Shown: piece by piece, positions 1 through 5,182 of the stretch
Layout: each line of letters begins with the position of its first letter
Position numbering within the stretch: position 1 is the first letter of the stretch
Source of the DNA: CAIZQW01 sp037133395
Lineage (GTDB): Bacteria; Verrucomicrobiota; Kiritimatiellia; RFP12; UBA1067
Direction: 5' to 3'
Assembly (NCBI GenBank): GCA_037133395.1
Contig: JBAXOG010000215.1
Location: forward strand, 1 to 6,842
Length of the DNA stretch: 6,842 bases
The notes under the pieces: generated by a model
Seen by the model: the letters and a program-made list of their open reading frames with translations, nothing else
The model's database searches: none
Told to the model about the DNA's origin: nothing
Translations under genes and position numbers: made by a program

Positions 1-7
1 CTATTCC

Positions 8-103
8 ACACACAGGGAGGGACGAGCGTCTGCTCGTCCTAGGCACGCAGACCCGCCTACGCCGAAGGCTACGGCGTGGCAGGCGCGTGCCCCTCCCGTG
101 TGT
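8..103. repeat. Multi-branched palindromic intergenic element (REP/MITE-like)
   Basis: Nearly all of this stretch can pair with itself. Outer stem: 8-20 pairs with 92-103 (12 base pairs with A14 bulged). Hairpin A: 20-27 pairs perfectly with 32-39 around the loop GTCT (its last pair competes with the outer stem for G20). Second stem: 42-48 (GGCACGC) pairs perfectly with 85-91. Hairpin B sits inside it: 55-64 pairs with 72-80, with T58 bulged and the loop at 65-71. The result is a closed, branched fold of about 96 bases with no coding potential. Elements like this are typical of dispersed, structured intergenic repeats that can act as transcription terminators, mRNA stabilisers or non-autonomous mobile elements. 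The pairing is seen directly; the repeat identity is inferred and is supported by a partial match at the far end of the window. It could also terminate an upstream gene. Confidence 0.6.
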
Positions 104-140
104 CTGATGTCCTTGATAGGGTCTAAATACTTTTCGACAG

Positions 141-149
141 TGATATAAG
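141..149 (+). promoter_or_regulatory. Possible extended -10 promoter
   Basis: The sequence TGATATAAG has the TGn extension followed by TATAAG, five of six matches to the sigma-70 type -10 box. It lies in the most AT-rich part of the leader. No convincing -35 box sits at the usual spacing, which extended -10 promoters can tolerate. A start near base 156 would give a leader of roughly 120 bases before gene 1. Promoter consensus in this phylum is poorly known, so this is a weak call. Confidence 0.25.
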
Positions 150-259
150 TCCTTAATTTCATTAAATCAGTATATCATCGATGGCACGATTGTCCATGTA
201 ATAGTCACTATCCTCCATTTACATCTTTTCGCGGTTTTGAAATAATCCAGCACACAAGA

Positions 260-265
260 AAGGAA
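260..265 (+). promoter_or_regulatory. Ribosome binding site of gene 1
   Basis: AAGGAA lies 9 bases before the ATG at 275. The spacing supports starting at 275 (or the adjacent ATG at 278) and not at the second ATG pair at 290/293, which would be about 24 bases away. Confidence 0.55.
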
Positions 266-274
266 TCCATCGTT

Positions 275-304
275 ATGATGACAAAAAAAATGATGACAAA
301 GAAA
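275..304 (+). repeat. 15-base tandem duplication over the start codons, with A8 tract
   Basis: Bases 275-289 and 290-304 are the same 15-base unit with a single mismatch. Each encodes Met-Met-Thr-Lys-Lys, so the protein begins MMTKKMMTKK. The junction holds a run of eight A (283-290). The duplication supplies four in-frame ATG codons within 21 bases. Confidence 0.85.
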
Positions 305-2752
305 AATGCACGAATGGTTTACACGTTGGTTGCTTGGCTGGCACTCGGACAAAGCGCCTGGTCCGCGAACGTGTCTGTGCCCGTTCCAGGTTTCAGCTTC
401 GAGTCGCCAGTGACCGGCAGTTATGTGGATTGCAATCCCGATGGCTGGATAAAGACCGGTCTCGTCGGTGTTCAGAAGGGCACCAGCTTCTCTGGAGTCC
501 CTGGCGCCCAAGTCGCCTATGTGAACAACAACGCTTCGCTCTGGTCCGCAGCTTCACTGACGACGATCAACTCGGGCGCCACCTACACCCTGACCGTGGA
601 CGCGGCTGGACGTTCGGATTTTTCATCGTCCGGCTTCAAACTCCAATTGTACGCCGACAATCCGGCGAGCGGAGGAACGCTGCTCGCCGAGACGGCGGTC
701 ATCAATCCGGAGGATGACAACACCCTTCGTCCCTACCAACTCAATTACACCGTCAGCGCGGGTAATCCGGCCATCGGCAAAGGACTGTATGTCAAACTGA
801 TCAATATATCGGGCAGCAATCAGACGAGCTTTGACAATGTGAGGCTGGACGGCCCGCTGATACGCATCACCAAGGATCCGGCCGGGACCGATCTGAATGC
901 CGGAGCGAGCTGGCTGGGCGGTGTCGTGCCGGACAGCGGAACCGTTGCTGTCTGGGACAGCAGTTCGCTGGGCGCGGGGCTGAGCCTCGCTTCGGATAAA
1001 GCTTGGTATGGAATCGCTGCCACCAACGCGGCACCGGACATTAACATCGCCGGTGCCGGCAAACTGACGCTCGGTTCCGGCGGCATCGACCTCTCGGTCG
1101 CCCCCGTAAACCTGACTGTTTCCAATGCGATCAGCTTGGCTGCGAACCAGACCTGGGCAGTGAGCACAGGCAAACAGGTGACCGCGTCCGGCATCATTTC
1201 GGGCAGTAAGGGGGTGACTTTCTCAGGTGGCGGGACCGTGCAGTTGAACGGCGTCAACACCTACACCGGCGGTACCTCCGTCGATGCCGGCACCCTCGTC
1301 CTTGATGCCTTGCCATGCTTACGCGGCAGTCTGACCATCAACAGCAACGGGCTCGTCAACGCGACCAATACGTGGTCCTTGGGGTACATCGCCGGCTCAA
1401 GGGTTGACCGCATCGACATCAATGGCGGAACGTTGAGGTTCACCGGAGCGGGCGGCACGTCTGCATCGAACATCACCATGGCCGCAGGCGCCATCACCGG
1501 GATACCCTTCGACTGGTACACTTCTACGGCATCGGGAACACCTTGCCATCACACCCTTGCGACCTTGGCCAGCTCCACCAGCGCGGTGATCAGCGCGGAT
1601 GTCCAGTTGCGCCTGAATAATAATGCCATTTCGGATCTTACGTTTGACATTGCGGCCGGAAGTGTCCCCAATGGCATGGACCTGCTCGTCAGCGGCCGTC
1701 TTGCCAACGGCTCCACGTCAGGTGGCGGGAACATTATCAAGGCTGGCGCGGGCACGCTCGTCCTGGGCAACCCGAACACCTACAGCGGAACCATGACCGT
1801 GAATGCCGGCACGCTTGTCCTGAACACCAACAACACCTACACCGGCGGCACCACCGTCAATGGCGGTAACCTCGTCCTTAATGCCTACAACTGCTTACGC
1901 AACAGTCTGACCATCAACAGCAACGGGCTCGTCAACGTGACCAATTCGTGGGCTTTGGGGTATCTATCCGGTTCAAGGGTTGACCGCATCGACATCAATG
2001 GCGGAACGTTGAGGTTCACCGGAGGAGCGGGCGGCACGTCTGCATCGAACATCACCATGGCCGCAGGCGCCATCACCGGGATACCCTTCGACTGGTACAC
2101 TTCTACGGCATCGGGAACACCTTGCCATCACACCCTTGCGACCTTGGCCAGCTCCACCAGCGCGGTGATCAGCGCGGATGTCCAGTTGCGCCTGAATAAT
2201 AATGCCATTTCGGATCTTACGTTTGACATTGCGGCCGGAAGTGTCCCCAATGGCATGGACCTGCTCGTCAGCGGCCGTCTTGCCAACGGCTCCTCACAAG
2301 GTGGCGGGAACATCATCAAGGCTGGAGCGGGCACGCTTGTCCTGGGCAACGCGAACACCTACGGTGGAACGATGACCGTGAATGCCGGTGTCCTGCGGTT
2401 GGGGGTGACCAACGCGCTTAACGCGACACACGCGCTGATCCTCGCCGGCGGCACGCTGGATGCCGCCGCGTCCTCGAATGCGCTGGGGGCCCTTACGGTC
2501 AGCGCGGACAGCACGATTATTCCCGGCAGCGGCGCGCTCTCGTTTCTGGACAGCTCAGCGCAGGTCTGGAGCGGGAAACTTACTGTGACGGGGGAACTTG
2601 GTTTTGGCTCTGAGCAACTGCGGTTCGGCACCAATCGCAGCGCGCTGACCCTCTCGCAGTTGGAAAGGATCCGAATCAAAGGAACTCCCGCAGGCATCGA
2701 CGCCAACGGCTACCTTTACAAGCGGGTCGGAACCATGATCAGTATCTTTTAA
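275..2752 (+). CDS. Exported autotransporter-associated beta-strand repeat (PATR) protein
   Basis: An 825-residue exported protein. Residues 1-31 form a signal peptide: a lysine-rich start, a hydrophobic core (VYTLVAWLAL), and probable cleavage after A-W-S-A. Residues about 32-193 resemble the extracellular jelly-roll domain common in PVC bacteria, opening with 'FSFESP' and ending with 'SFDNVRLDG'. From about 195 on the protein is Gly/Asn/Thr/Val-rich beta-helix. It carries four copies of the PATR motif (N-T-Y-x-G-x-x-x-V-x-x-G-x-L-x-L) starting near residues 328, 501, 520 and 694. Two tandem units of about 192 residues (roughly 328-519 and 520-713) are almost identical. Each holds a conserved Cys (348 and 540) and a Cys-His-His (424-426 and 617-619). 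The C-terminus reads '...GIDANGYLYKRV...' and stops. It has neither an autotransporter beta-barrel nor a PEP-CTERM sorting segment, so how it is anchored is unclear. Likely role: surface adhesion or glycan contact (inferred). It is 27 bases from the next gene with no terminator between, so cotranscription is likely. Confidence 0.85.
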   Translation: MMTKKMMTKKNARMVYTLVAWLALGQSAWSANVSVPVPGFSFESPVTGSYVDCNPDGWIKTGLVGVQKGTSFSGVPGAQVAYVNNNASLWSAASLTTINSGATYTLTVDAAGRSDFSSSGFKLQLYADNPASGGTLLAETAVINPEDDNTLRPYQLNYTVSAGNPAIGKGLYVKLINISGSNQTSFDNVRLDGPLIRITKDPAGTDLNAGASWLGGVVPDSGTVAVWDSSSLGAGLSLASDKAWYGIAATNAAPDINIAGAGKLTLGSGGIDLSVAPVNLTVSNAISLAANQTWAVSTGKQVTASGIISGSKGVTFSGGGTVQLNGVNTYTGGTSVDAGTLVLDALPCLRGSLTINSNGLVNATNTWSLGYIAGSRVDRIDINGGTLRFTGAGGTSASNITMAAGAITGIPFDWYTSTASGTPCHHTLATLASSTSAVISADVQLRLNNNAISDLTFDIAAGSVPNGMDLLVSGRLANGSTSGGGNIIKAGAGTLVLGNPNTYSGTMTVNAGTLVLNTNNTYTGGTTVNGGNLVLNAYNCLRNSLTINSNGLVNVTNSWALGYLSGSRVDRIDINGGTLRFTGGAGGTSASNITMAAGAITGIPFDWYTSTASGTPCHHTLATLASSTSAVISADVQLRLNNNAISDLTFDIAAGSVPNGMDLLVSGRLANGSSQGGGNIIKAGAGTLVLGNANTYGGTMTVNAGVLRLGVTNALNATHALILAGGTLDAAASSNALGALTVSADSTIIPGSGALSFLDSSAQVWSGKLTVTGELGFGSEQLRFGTNRSALTLSQLERIRIKGTPAGIDANGYLYKRVGTMISIF
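1397..1714 (+). repeat. Internal duplication in gene 1, copy 1 core
   Basis: This 318-base core matches 1973-2293 at every base I compared, except for one extra GGA triplet in the second copy. It is the conserved centre of a larger tandem unit: the first copy begins near 1256, with a period of 576 bases on the left of the indel and 579 on the right. The flanks of the unit (about 1256-1396 and 1715-1800) are similar but diverged. Confidence 0.9.
1973..2293 (+). repeat. Internal duplication in gene 1, copy 2 core
   Basis: This is the partner of 1397-1714: 321 bases, identical except for one in-frame GGA insertion that turns GGAGCG into GGAGGAGCG and adds one glycine ('FTGGAGG' against 'FTGAGG'). 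Third-codon positions are identical too, so the match reflects recent copying or gene conversion and not protein-level constraint. Confidence 0.9.
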
Positions 2753-2770
2753 GAGCGTGGACATTAGAAT

Positions 2771-2775
2771 GGAGG
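2771..2775 (+). promoter_or_regulatory. Ribosome binding site of gene 2
   Basis: A strong GGAGG sits 4 bases before the ATG at 2780. It lies within the 27-base gap after gene 1 and fixes the start of gene 2. Confidence 0.7.
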
Positions 2776-2779
2776 CGTT

Positions 2780-3958
2780 ATGACAGCGCGGGAACGTTTG
2801 TTGGCGGCCCTGCAGGGCAGAAAGCCGGATCGGGTGCCAGTGACATTGTTCATCATCGACCAGGGGCATTTTCTTAACCAGATGTGTCCCGGCGTTGCGA
2901 CGGATGAGCATTTGCAGTTGCAGCTCAAGGTCATCGAGTTGCAGAAGCAGTTCGGCTGCGACGTGTTCGTGCGCGTGTTGTACGGACTGATGGATCCTTT
3001 GTCGCTGATCTATGGGGGCGTCGACGTATCGCAACAGACGGACGACTGGAGGGTTTCGACCGAGGAGCATCGGGATGGTAGTACACGGATACAGCGTTCC
3101 ACGATCCGCACACCGGCGGGGACGCTCACCCAGGAGTTCGCCATCGCCGAAATGCGGCCCGGGACTTTCTGCTACAACTGTATCCGCCATCCCATCAGTT
3201 GTATGAAAGACTTGGAGATCGCTAGTCGCTATGAGCCGTCGATGCCGCCGCATTGGGAGGCTCACGCCCGCCGCTGGCTCGGAACAGTCAAGGCTGCTGT
3301 GGGCGACGCGGGCATTGTCGGCAGTTGGAGTCCCTACGGCCCCTACAACACCGGCTCCCTGCTGGTGGACTTGAATACCCTTTACGGTGCACCGTTGGTG
3401 GAGCCGGAATTCCATGCGAAGCTGATGGAGTTTGCGATCCGTCGCAGTACGCCCTATCTGCGGGCGATCGATGCGGCGGGCGTGGACGTGCATTGCATCG
3501 GAGGAAATGTGGGGGGCGGCATGATCGGGCGGCGCGTCTATGACGAGCATCTGCTATCCTACGAGCGGCGCTATATAGAGATCGTGCAGGAGAATGGCAC
3601 GCCGGGCATGTACCACAACTGCGGTCAGATTATGGACCTGGTGGATTCGTACAAGGCGCTCGGCGTGAAGGCGGTCGAGCCGTTCTCGCCGCCGCCGCTC
3701 GGCGACTGCGACGACTTGGCGGCCGCGCGGCGGCAGGTTGATGGCGCCTATGCGGTGCTCAGCGGGATCGATCAGGTCAACGTACTGCAAAAAGGCACGG
3801 TCGACGACGTGAAACGCGCCACCGAGAAGGCGATCAGGGCGGGGAAGGAAGGCGGCGGGGGCTTCATCCTGCAGCCGGTGGATTTTTTGGAGTACGGCAC
3901 GCCGGAAGAAAACGTCCAGGCGTATGTTGAAACAGCCTTGGACCTTGCGGCTTACTAG
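2780..3958 (+). CDS. Uroporphyrinogen decarboxylase-fold protein, methyltransferase-like (first of pair)
   Basis: A 392-residue cytoplasmic protein with no signal peptide or membrane segment. The opening 'TARERLLAALQGRKPDRVPV' is the usual N-terminus of divergent URO-D superfamily members. The RQAGR substrate-binding signature of haem-pathway HemE is absent, so haem synthesis is unlikely. The motif Y-H-N-C-G puts His279 and Cys281 where MtaA/MtbA/CmuA-type cobamide methyltransferases place two of their three zinc ligands. The third Cys of those enzymes normally lies in the segment that here reads 'GGGFILQPVDFLEYGTPEEN', and it is missing; the nearest other Cys is 310. The C-terminal 'TPEENVQAYVETAL' is typical of the family and the length is normal, so the gene looks intact. 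The family branch handles methyl groups on corrinoids or thiols. The actual substrate here is unknown, and no corrinoid protein is encoded nearby. It is probably cotranscribed with its neighbours on both sides. Confidence 0.85.
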   Translation: MTARERLLAALQGRKPDRVPVTLFIIDQGHFLNQMCPGVATDEHLQLQLKVIELQKQFGCDVFVRVLYGLMDPLSLIYGGVDVSQQTDDWRVSTEEHRDGSTRIQRSTIRTPAGTLTQEFAIAEMRPGTFCYNCIRHPISCMKDLEIASRYEPSMPPHWEAHARRWLGTVKAAVGDAGIVGSWSPYGPYNTGSLLVDLNTLYGAPLVEPEFHAKLMEFAIRRSTPYLRAIDAAGVDVHCIGGNVGGGMIGRRVYDEHLLSYERRYIEIVQENGTPGMYHNCGQIMDLVDSYKALGVKAVEPFSPPPLGDCDDLAAARRQVDGAYAVLSGIDQVNVLQKGTVDDVKRATEKAIRAGKEGGGGFILQPVDFLEYGTPEENVQAYVETALDLAAY

Positions 3959-3968
3959 ACGGGTCAGA

Positions 3969-3991
3969 GCCCTGTCGCCGACAGGCAGGGC
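3969..3991 (+). other. Intercistronic hairpin between the two URO-D genes
   Basis: In the 44-base gap, CCTGTC (3971-3976) pairs perfectly with GACAGG (3980-3985) around a 3-base loop. An alternative pairing is GCCCTG (3969-3974) with CAGGGC (3986-3991). No T-run follows, so it is unlikely to be a terminator. It ends just before the ribosome binding site of gene 3 and might modulate translation or mRNA processing (inferred). Confidence 0.45.
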
Positions 3992-3992
3992 A

Positions 3993-3998
3993 GGGAGG
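3993..3998 (+). promoter_or_regulatory. Ribosome binding site of gene 3
   Basis: GGGAGG lies 4 bases before the ATG at 4003 and supports that start over the downstream ATG at 4015. Confidence 0.65.
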
Positions 3999-4002
3999 CG
4001 CT

Positions 4003-5163
4003 ATGGAAAAAGTCATGAACAGGCGATGGGCGGCCCGCTGCGCCGCCTCGCGGGAACGCATCGCGAATGTTTACCGGCACGCGCCGGACGGCGAGGTGCC
4101 GTTTCTGGTCAGCGACGTGAACTACTGGCTTTCCGGGGAGACGCCGGAGCTGATCCCCGCCGATTACTTCACGGACTTCGGGACCATGATGCGCTACCAG
4201 GTGGAGAAGATCCGCGGACATCTGGAACGGTACGACGATGATTATGTCCCGTTCTTGATGCCTTGGTACGGAACGGGCGTGCTGCCGTCGGCGCTCGGCG
4301 CGACGATTCTCTTCCAGGCGGGCATGGATCCCGCCGTCCACGGCGCCGTGATTACGGAACCGGAGCAGGTGCGGAAGCTGACCCTGCCCGATCCGGAAAA
4401 GGACGGCCTCATGCCGCGCGTCTTGGAAACCATCCGGTACTTCCGCGCCCAAAGCGACCTGCCGATTTCCGTGACGGATCCTCAGGGGCCGTTCACGACG
4501 GCCCTGACGCTGACGGGGCCTGAAACCCTGTTCATCTGGCTGTACGAATGCCCGGAGGCGGTCCATGAGCTGATGGCGTTCTGCACCGAGGCCTTCATCC
4601 GTTGGACCCGCGCGCAGCAGTCGGCCATCGGCGAGGAACGGGGGCGGGATTGTTACCCACACGGCATTGTCTTGCCTGCCGAGTTCGGTCACGTCTGGCT
4701 GTGCGATGACGATTGCGGCCAGATCTCGGCCGAGCAGTACCGCGATTTCGTGGTTCCCTACAACGCCAGGGTTTTCAAGGAGTTCGGCGGCGGGACGCTG
4801 CATTTCTGCGGCAGCGCGGAGCACCAGCTCGACAACTTCGCAAACACGCCGGGTCTCGTGGGCCTGAACAATTTCTGCATGGGCAATTTCCGCCAGCTTA
4901 CGGCCATGCAGGAGCGCTTCGCCGGTCGGATCGCGCTGAAGGCCTGCGATTTTACGCCTTTGCATGTCCGCGAATACTTTGCCGGGCTGTTCGAGAGCCT
5001 GCGACGGCGGGGCGTGATCGTGGCGTCTTTCGTTTCGCCCGAGATGGCCCTGAGCGAAGGCCGCTACGAAATCGTCTCCCGGAGCGGCGCCGAGATCGGC
5101 GGCCAGGCGTATGATTGTTTGAGGTCCGCAACCGGACGGAATGGAAACGATGAATCCGCGTGA
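4003..5163 (+). CDS. Uroporphyrinogen decarboxylase-fold protein, methyltransferase-like (second of pair)
   Basis: A 386-residue cytoplasmic protein in the URO-D superfamily but only distantly related to the product of the preceding gene, so the pair is not a recent duplication. Recognisable parts are 'TDPQGPFTTALTLTG', the acidic C-D-D-D-C stretch at residues 234-238, the 'ISAEQYRDFVVPYN' helix region, and L-H-F-C-G with His267 and Cys269. That His-x-Cys pair matches the zinc-binding pair of methylcobamide methyltransferases. The phrase 'NTPGLVGLNNFCMGNF' follows it. The HemE RQAGR signature is absent. There is no signal peptide. Members of this branch are abundant in Lentisphaerota, Kiritimatiellota and Planctomycetota, mostly without assigned function. 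Two non-identical URO-D proteins in tandem could act as partners, for example as two half-reactions of methyl transfer or as a heterodimer (inferred). It ends 19 bases before the chosen start of gene 4. Confidence 0.85.
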   Translation: MEKVMNRRWAARCAASRERIANVYRHAPDGEVPFLVSDVNYWLSGETPELIPADYFTDFGTMMRYQVEKIRGHLERYDDDYVPFLMPWYGTGVLPSALGATILFQAGMDPAVHGAVITEPEQVRKLTLPDPEKDGLMPRVLETIRYFRAQSDLPISVTDPQGPFTTALTLTGPETLFIWLYECPEAVHELMAFCTEAFIRWTRAQQSAIGEERGRDCYPHGIVLPAEFGHVWLCDDDCGQISAEQYRDFVVPYNARVFKEFGGGTLHFCGSAEHQLDNFANTPGLVGLNNFCMGNFRQLTAMQERFAGRIALKACDFTPLHVREYFAGLFESLRRRGVIVASFVSPEMALSEGRYEIVSRSGAEIGGQAYDCLRSATGRNGNDESA

Positions 5164-5166
5164 TAA

Positions 5167-5172
5167 AAGGAA
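5167..5172 (+). promoter_or_regulatory. Ribosome binding site deciding the start of gene 4
   Basis: AAGGAA lies 10 bases before the ATG at 5183, nearly the same arrangement as gene 1. It favours the 5183 start, which places a signal peptide at the very N-terminus, over the in-frame ATGs at 5141 and 5150. Confidence 0.55.
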
Positions 5173-5182
5173 CCCAAAGACC

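Larger units (their letters stand above)
104..274 (+). other. AT-rich leader upstream of gene 1
   Basis: This is about 170 bases without a credible gene. It is clearly richer in A and T than the rest of the window, especially 121-180, which fits a promoter region plus a 5' untranslated leader. I see no recognisable riboswitch, tRNA or strong terminator. A short antisense open frame across it overlaps the start of gene 1 and has no family features. Confidence 0.5.

Noticed and set aside
8..103. tRNA or other standard structured RNA
   Set aside because: The fold has stems but no T-loop or anticodon-arm consensus, no CCA end, and the wrong arm lengths for a tRNA.
1256..2410. CRISPR-like or satellite repeat
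   Set aside because: The repeats are long, in frame, and encode continuous beta-helix protein. They are a domain duplication within a gene.
2555..3550. Antisense open frame (331 codons) opposite genes 1 and 2
   Set aside because: It spans the junction of two well-supported genes and has the low-complexity composition of a shadow frame, with no recognisable motif.
2780..3958. Haem-pathway uroporphyrinogen decarboxylase (HemE)
   Set aside because: The N-terminal RQAGR signature of HemE is missing and a methyltransferase-type His-x-Cys pair is present.
5141..5182. Start of gene 4 at 5141, overlapping gene 3
   Set aside because: It would place 14 charged residues before the signal peptide. The ATG at 5183 has an AAGGAA site at good spacing and puts the signal peptide first.
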